Assembly (NCBI RefSeq): GCF_030551255.1
Contig: NZ_CP130630.1
Span: 7,917,501 to 7,981,500 of the forward strand
DNA length: 64,000 nucleotides
Direction of reading: 5' to 3'
DNA from: Streptomyces sp. NL15-2K
Lineage (GTDB): Bacteria > Actinomycetota > Actinomycetes > Streptomycetales > Streptomycetaceae
Position 1 is the first letter of the stretch. The number at the start of each line of letters is the position of its first letter. Shown here one piece after another: positions 49,395 through 58,868 of this stretch. A program made the position numbers and the translations under genes. Under the pieces are notes generated by a model. That model had not been told where the DNA came from, searched no databases, and saw nothing but the letters and a program-made list of their open reading frames with translations.

Positions 49395-49718
49395 ATGCAC
49401 ATCAGGGGCGACCACGTCGAGCTGGTCGTCGGGGGCCGCCTCGACGTCCGCAGCGCGGCGGACGCCCGTACGGTCCTGCACTCGGCCGTCGACGACGGAG
49501 CCGGCGATCTGGTACTGGACCTGTCCGAGCTGGACTCCTGGGACGCCACGGGACTCGGGGTGATCATGGGTGCACACCGGCGGGCCGGCCGCTGCGGCCG
49601 ACGACTGGTGCTGCGTGGGGTACCGCCGCAGATGCAGCGCCTGCTCGTCGCGACGAGGCTGCACCGCATCCTCGCGATCGAGGGCGGCATCGGGTTGGAG
49701 TCCCTGCCTCGGGTGTGA
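49395..49718 (+). CDS. STAS-domain protein (anti-sigma factor antagonist type)
   Basis: A 107-residue STAS domain with DLSELDSWDATGLGVIMGAHRRA. In SpoIIAA-like antagonists a Ser before GLG is phosphorylated; here Thr takes that position (DATGLG). No anti-sigma kinase gene is adjacent, so a partner is encoded elsewhere. ATG after GGGGAG. Confidence 0.88.
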   Translation: MHIRGDHVELVVGGRLDVRSAADARTVLHSAVDDGAGDLVLDLSELDSWDATGLGVIMGAHRRAGRCGRRLVLRGVPPQMQRLLVATRLHRILAIEGGIGLESLPRV

Positions 49719-49963
49719 CCTCGGCGACGGGGGAGACCTGGTGCGGGGCGGCGAATCGTACGACGCGCCCAATCCTCACGAGACTGTGACGTCTCGGACG
49801 GCGCGGTACCCCGGGCTGTCGTAGATACTGTGCGAAGGTTTAGGGTTCGGTCGCCCGCCGCTGACAACCCTCGAGCGGGCCCGGACCAGAAGCGACAGCG
49901 CGGTGTGCAGCAGGCCGGGAGGGGCCGGATGGGCACACGACGCTTTTGGGGGGCTTGAAACCT

Positions 49964-52573
49964 ATGGACCCGAACAACCGGGAACCCGAGGAGTACGGCC
50001 ACGAAGGTGACGGCCATGTGCCGGGCCGGCGCCCGGCCAGGGACTCCCTCACATCCGACTTCGGACAGCACGCGCCCGCGCTCGCCCGCACGGTGCAGCT
50101 CGTCACGGGCGACTACCTGCTCACCGTCAACCCGGTCGACGGCAGTGAGATCGAGGCCTGCCCGCCGGGCGAGCGCCCCCGGCGGCCCGAGAAGCTCGGC
50201 GCGGCCGAACGCGCCGAGGTGGCCCGCGCCGCCAAGGCACCCGTGCCGCCCGGTCCGGGCCGGCCCACGCTGCCGCTCCTGGCCCGCCAGGACGAACGCG
50301 AGCGCCTGGTACGGCTGCTCGCCCGCGGCCGCTCCGTACGCCTCACCGGCCCGGCCGGCTCCGGCCGCACCAGCCTCCTCGACGTCGTCGCCGAGGACTG
50401 CGCGGACCTCGCACCCGACGGCGTCATCCGCCTGAACGGCTTCCACCGCACGCCGAGCGATCTGCTGTACGACCTCTTCTACGCCGTCCACAACGCGCCC
50501 CTGCACCGCCCGGAACGGGTCGAGTTGCTCGGGTACGTCCGCGAGATCGGCGCGGTCGTCGTCCTCGACGACATCGAGTTCGGCGGCGCCGCGCTCGACG
50601 AACTGCTCGACGCCACCCCCGAGTGCGCCTTCCTGATCGCGGCCACGCCCGACGTGCCCGCCCCGTCCACCGAATCCGTGATCGAAGAGGTCTTCCTCGG
50701 CGGGCTCGAGCGGGCCGACGGCCTGGAACTCCTCGAACGTGCGGTGGGGCGCGTACTCACCGAGGAGGAGTCCAACTGGGCGGGCGACCTCTGGTTCGAG
50801 TCCGAGGGTCTGCCGCTGCGCTTCGTCCAGGCCGGGGCCCTGCTGCGACAGCGCGACCGGATGCGGGCCGGTGTGGACGCCGTCGACGAGTTCGGCGTCT
50901 TCGCGGACGCCCCTCCCTTCGACCTGCCGGTCGACGCCCCCTTCGACGCCGACGAGGGCGAGGACGTACCGCTGCCCTCCCTCGGTGAGGCCGCCGCACC
51001 CGCCCCGCTGCTCGCCGCCCGGCTGAGCGAGTCGGCGCGCGCCACCCTGCGGTTCGCCGTCGCGCTCGGCGGCGAGGTGCCGCACCAGGCGCATCTGCCC
51101 GCGCTGGTCGGCGACACCCACGCGGACGCCGCGCTCGGCGAGCTGGCCGACTGCGGGCTGGTCTCCCCGGTCGGCGCCCGCTACCGGCTGGCCGCCGGTG
51201 TGCAGACCCAGCTGGAGGCCGCCGGGTACGCCGACGACATCGAGGCCCAGGCTCTCAGCGCGGCCCAGCACTACGGCTGGTGGGCAGGACATCCCTCGGT
51301 CACCCCCGAGCGCGTGTGCGCCGAGGCGGACGCCCTGCTGGCCACCCTCGGCGTCCTGGTGCCGGCCACGACAGCGCCCGCCGAGGGCGAGGAGAGCCCC
51401 ACCGTGCGGCTGGCCCGCACGGCGGCGCCCGCGTTCGCCGCGGGCGGGCACTGGAGCGCCTGGGAGCAGGCGCTGCGGTCCGGCGCGGAGGCCGCCCGGC
51501 TCGCCGAGGACGTCTCGGAACAAGCCTATTTCCACCACGAGTTGGGCATCCTCGCGCTGTGCGGCGGGCAGTTCGACCGGGCCCGTGCCGAACTGGAGGC
51601 CTCCATCGGGCTGCGCGGCGCCCTCGCCGACAAGCGCGGCACCGTCGCCGGCCGCCGCGCGCTGGCCCTGGTGGCCGACCGCTCGGGCACCGTGCCCGGT
51701 CTCGCCGCCACCGCGGGCGAGGAGGTGCCGGACGCCCGGTCCGAGGAGTCGCAGTCGCCGCCGGGCAGCGTACCGGCGCCGTTCCCCCAGCTCCAGCGGC
51801 CCGGCGACACCTCCACTCTGGTCACCTACCAGGCCTCGACCGCGTCGTCCTCGCCGACCGTGCCGACCGCTTCGTCTTCGCCGTCCGCGTCGTACTCGTC
51901 GACGCACAAGGCCCGGGGCGGCCTCAGAGGACTCGCCCGGCGCAACCTCGTGGCGGCCGGCGCGGGCGCGCTGCTCGTGGCCGTGCTCGGCACGGTGGTG
52001 ACGCTCGGCGCCACATCCGACAACGAGACCAACCCGCCGGCCGAGCACGTCGGCGTCAACCCGTCGGCCAGCCCGGGCCCGGACGACGGCAGCCTCGGCG
52101 CGGACAAGGCGGAGAACGGCGACGGTTCCGGCGGCACCGGTGCGGCGACGAGCGAACCGACCGACCCGGGGCCGGACGGGACGTACGGCACGTCGGACGA
52201 TCCGACGCCGACCGCCACCCCGAGCGACCCGTCGGACGAGCCGAGCGGTACGCAGGGGACGGGCAGCGGGTCGCCGAAGCCGCCGGCCACCTCCCCGTCG
52301 AAGCCGCCCACATCGCCGTCCAAGCCCCCGACACCTACGTCGAAGCCGCCGACGGGCACGCCGACGACCACAGCACCGACCGACAACCCGACGGACACCC
52401 CGACCGGCACGCCCACGGGCACCCCGACGGGCCCGCCGACGGATGCCCCGTCGACCTCCGACTCGGCCAGCGGCCCCGCCCCCACCGGCGCCCCGGCGGA
52501 GACGACCACCTCGGCGAGCGCCCCGGAGAGCACCGACCCGGGGGCGCCCAGCAACTCGGGCGACGTGATCTGA
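49964..52573 (+). CDS. Large P-loop ATPase-like protein with C-terminal membrane helix and Pro/Thr/Ser tail
   Basis: An 869-residue protein. The cytoplasmic part has an ATPase region with a P-loop at 129-136 (GPAGSGRT, where Arg replaces the usual Lys) and a Walker B-like AVVVLDDIEF. A helical region resembling TPR-type repeats follows (about 500-575: HHELGILALCGGQFDRARAELEAS). A single membrane helix covers about 662-684 after basic RRN. The remaining 185 residues are rich in Pro, Thr, Ser and Gly with SKPPT-type repeats, probably outside the cell and spanning the wall. ATG at 49964. It follows the STAS gene. Function unknown; architecture suggests a STAND-like sensor or scaffold. Confidence 0.82.
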   Translation: MDPNNREPEEYGHEGDGHVPGRRPARDSLTSDFGQHAPALARTVQLVTGDYLLTVNPVDGSEIEACPPGERPRRPEKLGAAERAEVARAAKAPVPPGPGRPTLPLLARQDERERLVRLLARGRSVRLTGPAGSGRTSLLDVVAEDCADLAPDGVIRLNGFHRTPSDLLYDLFYAVHNAPLHRPERVELLGYVREIGAVVVLDDIEFGGAALDELLDATPECAFLIAATPDVPAPSTESVIEEVFLGGLERADGLELLERAVGRVLTEEESNWAGDLWFESEGLPLRFVQAGALLRQRDRMRAGVDAVDEFGVFADAPPFDLPVDAPFDADEGEDVPLPSLGEAAAPAPLLAARLSESARATLRFAVALGGEVPHQAHLPALVGDTHADAALGELADCGLVSPVGARYRLAAGVQTQLEAAGYADDIEAQALSAAQHYGWWAGHPSVTPERVCAEADALLATLGVLVPATTAPAEGEESPTVRLARTAAPAFAAGGHWSAWEQALRSGAEAARLAEDVSEQAYFHHELGILALCGGQFDRARAELEASIGLRGALADKRGTVAGRRALALVADRSGTVPGLAATAGEEVPDARSEESQSPPGSVPAPFPQLQRPGDTSTLVTYQASTASSSPTVPTASSSPSASYSSTHKARGGLRGLARRNLVAAGAGALLVAVLGTVVTLGATSDNETNPPAEHVGVNPSASPGPDDGSLGADKAENGDGSGGTGAATSEPTDPGPDGTYGTSDDPTPTATPSDPSDEPSGTQGTGSGSPKPPATSPSKPPTSPSKPPTPTSKPPTGTPTTTAPTDNPTDTPTGTPTGTPTGPPTDAPSTSDSASGPAPTGAPAETTTSASAPESTDPGAPSNSGDVI

Positions 52574-52586
52574 GCTCCAGCACAGC

Positions 52587-52620
52587 AGGGCCCGGTCCGC
52601 TTCTCGGCGGACCGGGCCCT
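52587..52620. terminator. Bidirectional terminator
   Basis: A perfect 14-bp stem (52587-52600 with 52607-52620) around six bases, between the convergent ATPase-like gene and nucS. Confidence 0.9.
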
Positions 52621-52658
52621 GGACGTCGTAGGACTCCCCGGACTCCCCGGGCTACGCC

Positions 52659-53330
52659 TCAGAACAACCGCAGCTTGTCGTCCTCGATGCCCCGCATGGC
52701 GTCGTAGTCGAGGACCTGGCAGCCGATGCCGCGGTCGGTGGCGAGGACGCGGGCCTGCGGCTTGATCTCCTGCGCGGCGAAGATGCCGCGGACCGGGGCG
52801 AGATGGGGATCCCGGTTCAACAGCTCCAGGTAGCGCGTGAGTTGCTCCACGCCGTCGATCTCACCGCGCCGCTTGATCTCGACGGCGACGGTCTGTCCGT
52901 CCGCGTCCCGGCACAGGATGTCGACCGGCCCGATGGCCGTCATGTACTCGCGGCGGATGAGCGTGTAGCCCTCGCCGAGGGTCTCGATGCGGTCGGCGAG
53001 CAGCTCCTGGAGGTGTGCTTCCACGCCGTCCTTGATCAGGCCGGGATCGACGCCCAGTTCGTGCGAGGAGTCGTGCAGGACTTCCTCCATCGTGATGATG
53101 AGCTTCTCGCCCGCCTTGTTGATGACGGTCCAGACGCCCTCATCCTCGCCGCTGCCCTCCCTCAGCGTGCAGGGCGGCGACATCCAGTTCAGGGGCTTGT
53201 AGGCCCGGTCGTCCGCGTGGATCGAGACGCTTCCGTCCGCCTTGACGAGGATCAGGCGGGGGGCCGAGGGCAGGTGTGCGGTGAGCCGGCCCGCGTAGTC
53301 GACGGAACACCGGGCAATGACGAGACGCAT
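52659..53330 (-). CDS. nucS: Mismatch-specific endonuclease NucS/EndoMS
   Basis: Cuts both strands at mismatches in the non-MutS repair pathway of Actinobacteria and some Archaea. The N-terminal DNA-binding/dimer domain opens [20 protein letters not shown]. The C-terminal PD-(D/E)XK nuclease has the Asp in GPVDILCRD and EIK in VAVEIKRRG. The last residues, DDKLRLF, are the motif that binds the replication clamp. The 223-residue length is exact for the family. I chose the ATG at 53330; an upstream extension has no family match. Confidence 0.96.
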   Translation of the reverse strand: MRLVIARCSVDYAGRLTAHLPSAPRLILVKADGSVSIHADDRAYKPLNWMSPPCTLREGSGEDEGVWTVINKAGEKLIITMEEVLHDSSHELGVDPGLIKDGVEAHLQELLADRIETLGEGYTLIRREYMTAIGPVDILCRDADGQTVAVEIKRRGEIDGVEQLTRYLELLNRDPHLAPVRGIFAAQEIKPQARVLATDRGIGCQVLDYDAMRGIEDDKLRLF

Positions 53331-53575
53331 GGTCGGCAACGCTACTGGACGGGCCCCTGTGCACGCGATTCGGCCCAGAACATACCTGTTCGGTTGTGGC
53401 CGATTGTGTGCCCAATGAGGCCGCTCCATGTACGCATTCTGCTGGTGCGGTCACCCTCGGTTCCTTACGGTAGTAAACGGGAGGTCGCGATTTGTGTACA
53501 CAGCGTGTTTGGTAGCGCGAACTCCCCTTATCTGTCCGGCAACCCCCGTTGATCGGGGGTGCGAGAGGAGAACCC

Positions 53576-53968
53576 ATGTCGCTCGACGTCTCACCGGCCC
53601 TACTCGAACAGGCCGAGCGAGGCGAGGTCGACGAAGCTGCCTTCGTCGACTGCGTCCGGACCTCCCTGCCCTATGCGTGGGAGATGGTCAGCTCCCTGGT
53701 GGCCCAGCTGAAGGTCGACGGCGGTCAGTTCGCCGACAACCAGACGCCCCCGCCGGACGAGCAGGCACGCGGTCAGCTGCTGCGTGCGCTCGCGAGTGAC
53801 GCGATACGCGGCGCACTGCAACGGCACTTCGGTGTGCGGCTGGCCTTCCAGAACTGCCACCGGGTGGCGGTGTTCCCGTTGGACTCCTCCGTCGACGAGA
53901 CGCTGGCCCGGTTCACCTCGGTGCGCAACCAACTGCTGAACCAGTCTCCGGAGTTCCGGGACTGCTGA
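53576..53968 (+). CDS. SCO5389-family conserved protein, unknown function
   Basis: A 130-residue soluble protein conserved next to nucS in Streptomyces. No enzyme motif is visible; it is mostly helical with a central Pro/Gln-rich loop (NQTPPPDEQ) and ends in Cys. ATG at 53576 follows GAGAGGAG by five bases. Divergent from nucS across a 245-bp region. Confidence 0.85.
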   Translation: MSLDVSPALLEQAERGEVDEAAFVDCVRTSLPYAWEMVSSLVAQLKVDGGQFADNQTPPPDEQARGQLLRALASDAIRGALQRHFGVRLAFQNCHRVAVFPLDSSVDETLARFTSVRNQLLNQSPEFRDC

Positions 53969-54052
53969 CGCGGTCAGTCGTCGGCTTGCCGTTCCGTACG
54001 CGGGAGGTGCATTCAGTACCGGAGCGGCAAGCCCTCTGCAGAACAGGGCCGT

Positions 54053-55081
54053 TCAAGAGAGCTGCGGCAGCACTTCGGCACCGAGCCGCCGTACGTTCTC
54101 CTCGGTGGCCGCCAGGTCTCCCGAGCCCTCGACGAGCAGGGCGAACCGGGAGACACCGGTCCGCTCGCTGGTCGCCGCGAGCCGGTCGGCGCACAGCCGC
54201 GGAGTGCCCACCGGGTGCAGCCCGCAGAGCAGTTCGGTGTACGCCAGCGGATCGCGCATCCGGCGCTCGCGGCCGTCCACCGTGACATGGGCGCCGAGCC
54301 CCAGCCTCAGCCAGCCGGGCATCGTCTTCAGCAGCGTCTCCGCCGCGTCCGTACGCCGGTCGGCGATCTGGCAGACGCCGGCCGACACATGGGCCGCGTC
54401 GAGGACCTGCTCGGGGGGATGGCCGGACGCGCGCGCGTGCCGGCGCCACAGGGCGACCATCTCGGCCTTCTCCTCGTCCCCGACATGCATGCCGAGCAGC
54501 ATCGGCAGCCCGCGCTCGGCGGCCAGCCGCACACTCTCCGGGGACGTGCACGCGACGACCACCTCGGGGCCCGCGGCCTCCGTCAGCGCCTCCGACGGCC
54601 GTGGTACGACGGCGACTTCACGGAAATTGAAGCGCTCGCCGGAGGCCGCGACGGAGGGTTCGCGCAGCCAGCGCACCAGCAGATCGAGTGATTCGGGGAA
54701 CCCCGTCTCGTACGCCTGAAGACCCGTGCCGAACACCTCCAGGTCCACCCACGGGCCGCCGCGGCCGACACCCAGCGAGAAGCGTCCGCCGCTCGTCATG
54801 TGCAGCAGCGCGGCCTGTTCGCCGAGCGCCACGGGGTGGGCGGTGGGCAGCACGCTGACGGCCGTGCCGACCTGGATGCGGCGGGTGCGGCCGAGCAGTA
54901 ACGCGGCGAGGGTGACGGCCGAGGGACAGGTGCCGTACGGCACGAAGTGGTGCTCGGCCAGCCAGACCGAGTCGAGCCCCGCCTCCTCCGCGACCTCGGC
55001 CGAGCGGACCGCGCGGTGCAGCGCCTCCCCCTGGCCCTGGCCCGGGAACTGGGCGGCCAACACGAAACTTCCTACGCGCAT
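54053..55081 (-). CDS. LLM-class flavin-dependent oxidoreductase
   Basis: A 342-residue luciferase-fold enzyme: EAGLDSVWLAEHHF near the N-terminus, IQVGTAVSVLPTAHPVALGEQAALL and GRFSLGVGRG. These are typical of single-component FMN- or F420-dependent members. It has no PKS-type N-terminal linker, unlike the enzyme at 2831. ATG at 55081 after AGGAA. Substrate unknown. Confidence 0.88.
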   Translation of the reverse strand: MRVGSFVLAAQFPGQGQGEALHRAVRSAEVAEEAGLDSVWLAEHHFVPYGTCPSAVTLAALLLGRTRRIQVGTAVSVLPTAHPVALGEQAALLHMTSGGRFSLGVGRGGPWVDLEVFGTGLQAYETGFPESLDLLVRWLREPSVAASGERFNFREVAVVPRPSEALTEAAGPEVVVACTSPESVRLAAERGLPMLLGMHVGDEEKAEMVALWRRHARASGHPPEQVLDAAHVSAGVCQIADRRTDAAETLLKTMPGWLRLGLGAHVTVDGRERRMRDPLAYTELLCGLHPVGTPRLCADRLAATSERTGVSRFALLVEGSGDLAATEENVRRLGAEVLPQLS

Positions 55082-55303
55082 GTGCTTTTCCTGCTTCCTT
55101 GGCTCCGACGCGGAGCTCCCCCACCCGGCATAACCGCCTGACATGTGCCGAGGACACGGCCTGCGAAGAGATTTGTTGATTGTCTGCAGAATGCGTCGTG
55201 CGGGAAGGAGACTTGTGACGGTTGGTGACGTACGCATACCCCCGTCCGTGCCGCGTAGGCTGGATGCGGCCCGTGCTTCCTGTATAGCCCCGTGAGGTGT
55301 CCT

Positions 55304-55636
55304 GTGTCCCCGCGTCGCAACCGACCCAAGGGAGCCGGTTCGTCCGGCCGGAGCGCCGAGGACGACCGTCCCGGCCGCTACGGCGGCTGGCAGTCCACGG
55401 AGGACTGGCACGGCGAGGAGTGGAGCGTGCGCCATGTGGCCGGGGCAAGCGCCCAGGGCAAGGCGTACCGCTGCCCGGGCTGCGAGCAGCTGATCCCGGA
55501 CGGTGTCCCGCACGTCGTGGCCTGGCCCCAGCACGCGGGCGTCGACGACCGCCGCCACTGGCACAGGGCGTGCTGGAACGCGAAGGACCGCCGCACCACG
55601 CGGGTGCAGCGGTCCAGGAACGTGCCGAAGTTCTGA
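55304..55636 (+). CDS. Small basic protein with a CxxC...HxxxC zinc-ribbon-like motif
   Basis: A 110-residue conserved actinobacterial protein. A basic, disordered N-terminus is followed by YRCPGCEQLIPDG and, 20 residues on, HWHRACW, giving a likely zinc site (CxxC and HxxxC) reminiscent of HNH-like or treble-clef folds but without nuclease residues that I can confirm. The C-terminus is basic (RRTTRVQRSRN). GTG at 55304 after GAGGTG. Nucleic-acid binding is inferred. Confidence 0.78.
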   Translation: MSPRRNRPKGAGSSGRSAEDDRPGRYGGWQSTEDWHGEEWSVRHVAGASAQGKAYRCPGCEQLIPDGVPHVVAWPQHAGVDDRRHWHRACWNAKDRRTTRVQRSRNVPKF

Positions 55637-55670
55637 CAGCCCTACAGCTCTTCCAGTAACAGCCCGGGGC

Positions 55671-55874
55671 TTAGGGGTCCTTGCACTATGCCCGCCCGGG
55701 TCGCGCGGCCTGGCACCGCACCTCGCCGCGTTGCCGAAACGCCCACGTGGCTCCTCCCCCACGCTCGAACAGCCTCGCGCGGGGGGACCCCCATCGAGGG
55801 CGCTCCGGCGCCTTGCGATGCACGGCACCAGACCACGCGACCTGATCGGGCGCTCATAGTGCAAGGACCCCTTA
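55671..55874. mobile_element. MITE-like element with terminal inverted repeats and TTA target duplication
   Basis: GGGGTCCTTGCACTATG (55674-55690) is the exact reverse complement of the stretch at 55855-55871. Weaker inverted similarity continues inward for about 30 more bases (GTCGCG, GG, CTGG, CCG blocks). TTA stands on both sides (55671-55673 and 55872-55874). The 198-bp interior has no ORF. The layout is that of a non-autonomous IS5-like element with a TNA target. The right-hand TTA is also the stop codon (TAA on the minus strand) of the adjacent permease gene. Confidence 0.75.
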
Positions 55875-56744
55875 CACGTCCCGCTTCTCCAGCAGCGCGA
55901 CGGCGCCGGCGAACGCGGCGGCCGTCACGCCCAGGATGATCCACAGCGGGTCCCAGCCGGACGGGCCGGACTCGGTGAGGGAGTTGGAGTAGAAGACGCT
56001 GAGCTGGTTCGGGATCGAGTACTCGACCAGGGCCTCGCGCAGGCCCTCCAGCGACGCCGAGAACATGAACAGCGCGATGACCAGCGGGGCCAGCACGAGC
56101 CCGATCATGAGGGTGATCGCGCCCGCAGAGTGCCGCACGACCGAGCCGACGACGAGCGAGAGCAGGCCGAGCAGCGCGATGTAGAGCGAGATGCCGACCG
56201 TGCCCTTCAGCCACTCCCCGCCGGACGGCGACCGGGCGCCGTCCAGCAGGGCGACGTCCGCCAGGGCGACGAGGAGCGCCGACGCCAGCGTGACCACGAA
56301 GGCGACCGAGAAGAACACGATGGCCTTCGCCGCGAGGACCCGGCCCCGGGAGGGGCAGGCCACCATCGTGGTCCGGATCATGCCGGTGCCGTACTCCGAG
56401 GCGGTGGTCAGTACGCCGAGCGTGATGATGCACATGCTGCCCAGCAGCAGCCCGAAGAAGCCGAACGACAGCGGGTTCTCGGCCGCCAGGCTCCCGTCGG
56501 AGGAATTGGCGGCGACCAGCGCACCGGCCGCCAGCCCGATGCCGATCACGAGCAGCACGAACACGCCGAGCGTCCACATCGTGGAGCGCACCGACCTGAT
56601 CTTCGTCCACTCGGAGGCGATCGCGTGCCCGAGGTGGGTGGGCACGACCGGGATCGGCGAGGTGTAGCCGGACAACGACGGTCCGGGCGCAGCCTGCCAG
56701 TTCGGTGCGGCGGCCTGCGGCATCGGGGGCTGGGGGGTGCTCAT
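55872..56744 (-). CDS. ABC transporter permease (ABC-2 type)
   Basis: A 290-residue permease with a 35-residue Pro/Gln-rich cytoplasmic leader and six predicted membrane helices. HAIASEWTKIRSVRSTMWTL precedes the first, and SEYGTGMIRTTMVACPSRGRVLAAK is the ABC-2 signature-like segment. Start overlaps the ATPase stop (ATGA). Its stop codon coincides with the target site of the MITE-like element. Substrate unknown; an exporter by family. Confidence 0.9.
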   Translation of the reverse strand: MSTPQPPMPQAAAPNWQAAPGPSLSGYTSPIPVVPTHLGHAIASEWTKIRSVRSTMWTLGVFVLLVIGIGLAAGALVAANSSDGSLAAENPLSFGFFGLLLGSMCIITLGVLTTASEYGTGMIRTTMVACPSRGRVLAAKAIVFFSVAFVVTLASALLVALADVALLDGARSPSGGEWLKGTVGISLYIALLGLLSLVVGSVVRHSAGAITLMIGLVLAPLVIALFMFSASLEGLREALVEYSIPNQLSVFYSNSLTESGPSGWDPLWIILGVTAAAFAGAVALLEKRDV

Positions 56745-57985
56745 CGGGCGTCCTCGGGCTTGGTCGGGGCGGAGGCAGGGGCTGCGGGGTGAGCGGCGGC
56801 GGGGGCCGGAGCCTGGCCCTGCGGGGCCTGCTGCGCGTAAGGGTTCGGCGCACCCGCGCCGGGAGCGCCGGGCGCGGCGGGAGCGCCGTACGGACCGGCG
56901 GGCGGCTGTCCCTGCGGCCCGGGCGGCTGCCCCTGCGACATCGCGAAGGGCTGACCGCCCTGCTGGGGCGGCGGCGGGGCGTACCAGCCGGGCTGGCCCT
57001 GCCCCGGCACCGGCATCGGCGGCTGCGCACCGGGCGGCAGCGGCTGCTGGAGCCCGGCCTTCTGGTCGATGGAGGAGCGGTAGTCGACAGCCCCCTGGGT
57101 CATCCGCATGTACGCCTCCTCCAGGGAGGCCTGGTGCGGCGACAGCTCCCACAGCCGTACGTCGGTGTCGTGCGCGATGTCGCTGATGCGCGGCAGCGGC
57201 AGTCCCGTGACGCGCAGCGCGCCGTCCTGCTCCGGCATCACATGGCCGCCGGCCTCGGTGAGCGCGGACGACAGCTTCTCGCGCAGCTGCGGCTCGGTGT
57301 CGGGCGTCCGCACGCGCGCGAAGTCGGCGGAGTTGGCCGAGATGAACTCCGTCACACTCATGTCGGCGAGCAGCTGCCCGCGCCCGATGACGATCAGGTG
57401 GTCGGCGGTCAGCGCCATCTCGCTCATGAGGTGGGACGAGACGAAGACCGTACGGCCCTCCGCCGCGAGCGCCTTCATGAGGTTGCGGACCCAGTGGATG
57501 CCCTCGGGGTCGAGGCCGTTGACCGGCTCGTCGAACAGCAGCACCTGGGGGTCGCCGAGGAGCGCGGCGGCGATGCCGAGCCGCTGGCCCATGCCGAGCG
57601 AGAAGCCCTTGGACCGCTTCTTCGCCACGTCCTGGAGCCCGACCACGCCCAGCACCTCGTCGACCCGCCGGGCCGGGATGCCGGCCAGCTGGGCCAGGCA
57701 CAGCAGGTGGTTGCGGGCGGCCCGGCCGCCGTGCACGGCCTTGGCGTCCAGCAGCGCGCCGACCTGGCGGGGCGCGTTGGGCAGCTTGCGATACGGATAG
57801 CCACCGATCGTCACCTGCCCCGAGGTCGGATTGTCCAGTCCGAGGATCATCCTCATCGTCGTCGACTTGCCCGAGCCGTTGGGCCCGAGGAAACCGGTGA
57901 CGGCACCGGGCCGCACCTGGAAGGAAAGGTTGTACACAGCGGTCTTGTCGCCGTAGCGCTTGGTCAGGCCGACTGCCTCGATCAT
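56741..57985 (-). CDS. ABC transporter ATP-binding protein with Pro/Gln/Gly-rich C-terminal tail
   Basis: A 414-residue ATPase. Walker A is GPNGSGKST, the signature is SLGMGQ instead of LSGGQ, and Walker B is LLFDEPVNGLDPEG, followed by the H-loop in VSSHLMSEM. A C-terminal regulatory segment ends near residue 305. About 110 residues of Pro, Gln, Gly and Ala then follow, absent in the related ATPase at 58869. ATG at 57985 after GGAG; an ATG at 58003 was rejected. Pairs with the permease at 55872. Confidence 0.92.
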   Translation of the reverse strand: MIEAVGLTKRYGDKTAVYNLSFQVRPGAVTGFLGPNGSGKSTTMRMILGLDNPTSGQVTIGGYPYRKLPNAPRQVGALLDAKAVHGGRAARNHLLCLAQLAGIPARRVDEVLGVVGLQDVAKKRSKGFSLGMGQRLGIAAALLGDPQVLLFDEPVNGLDPEGIHWVRNLMKALAAEGRTVFVSSHLMSEMALTADHLIVIGRGQLLADMSVTEFISANSADFARVRTPDTEPQLREKLSSALTEAGGHVMPEQDGALRVTGLPLPRISDIAHDTDVRLWELSPHQASLEEAYMRMTQGAVDYRSSIDQKAGLQQPLPPGAQPPMPVPGQGQPGWYAPPPPQQGGQPFAMSQGQPPGPQGQPPAGPYGAPAAPGAPGAGAPNPYAQQAPQGQAPAPAAAHPAAPASAPTKPEDAR

Positions 57986-58095
57986 GCTCCGCACCCATCG
58001 CAAGGTTCAGGACAGCGGGGCACACGCCCCCGTAAGGGTTAGGAGCTTATCGGGGCGCTGACGGTTCCGCTCAAATGAAAGCGAAGCCCTGAGCC

Positions 58096-58866
58096 TCACG
58101 CGTCGCGCTTCTTGATCATGAGGTAGCCCCCGAGGAGCGCCGCGACCACCCACAGCGCCATGATCCCGAGCCCACCCCAGGGGCCGTACGGAGTGTCGTC
58201 GTCGACCGGGGTGACCACCTGCATGATCTTGCTGCCGGCCTGGTCGGGCAGGTACCGGCCGATCTTCTTCGTCGCGTCGACGCTGCCGAGGATGTTGGAG
58301 ATCAGGAAGAAGAACGGCATCAGGATGCCCAGCGACAGCATCGGCGAGCGCAGCATCGCGGCCACGCCCATCGAGAACATCGCGATGAGGGCCATGTAGA
58401 GCCCGCCGCCCATGACCGCGCGCAGCACGCCCGGGTCGCCGATCGCCGCCTTGTGCTCGCCGAGCATCGCCTGCCCGAGGAAGAACGCGACGAAGCTGGT
58501 CGCCATGCCGACGGCCAGCGCGAGGCCGGTGGCGACCGCGATCTTGCTGAACAGGAAGGTGCCGCGCTGCGGTACGGCGGCCAGCGAGGTGCGGATCATG
58601 CCGGTGCTGTACTCGTTCGACACGACGAGCACCCCGAACACGATCATCGCGAGCTGACCGAGGCCCATGCCCGCGAAGCTGATGAAGGTCGGGTCGAAGG
58701 TGAGCTGGTCCTGCCGGCTCATGGTGTCGAACTCGCTCTTCGACAGGGCCGAGATCAACGCGCCCAGCGCGACGGTGACGACCACGGCCAGCGAGAGCGT
58801 CCACACCGTGGACGCCACCGACCGGATCTTGGTCCACTCGGACCGGACGACCTGGATCGCCGCCAT
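58096..58866 (-). CDS. ABC transporter permease (ABC-2 type), second module
   Basis: A 256-residue paralog of the permease at 55872: VVRSEWTKIRSVASTVWTL before the first helix and NEYSTGMIRTSLAAVPQRG in the same position, with six predicted helices. ATG at 58866 after AGGAGGAAG, 2 bp after the stop of its ATPase gene. Confidence 0.92.
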   Translation of the reverse strand: MAAIQVVRSEWTKIRSVASTVWTLSLAVVVTVALGALISALSKSEFDTMSRQDQLTFDPTFISFAGMGLGQLAMIVFGVLVVSNEYSTGMIRTSLAAVPQRGTFLFSKIAVATGLALAVGMATSFVAFFLGQAMLGEHKAAIGDPGVLRAVMGGGLYMALIAMFSMGVAAMLRSPMLSLGILMPFFFLISNILGSVDATKKIGRYLPDQAGSKIMQVVTPVDDDTPYGPWGGLGIMALWVVAALLGGYLMIKKRDA

Positions 58867-58868
58867 GC

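Noticed and set aside
49964..52573. Calling the large ATPase-like protein an AfsR/SARP regulator
   Set aside because: It has a P-loop and helical repeats but no DNA-binding domain, and it has a membrane helix with an exported tail.
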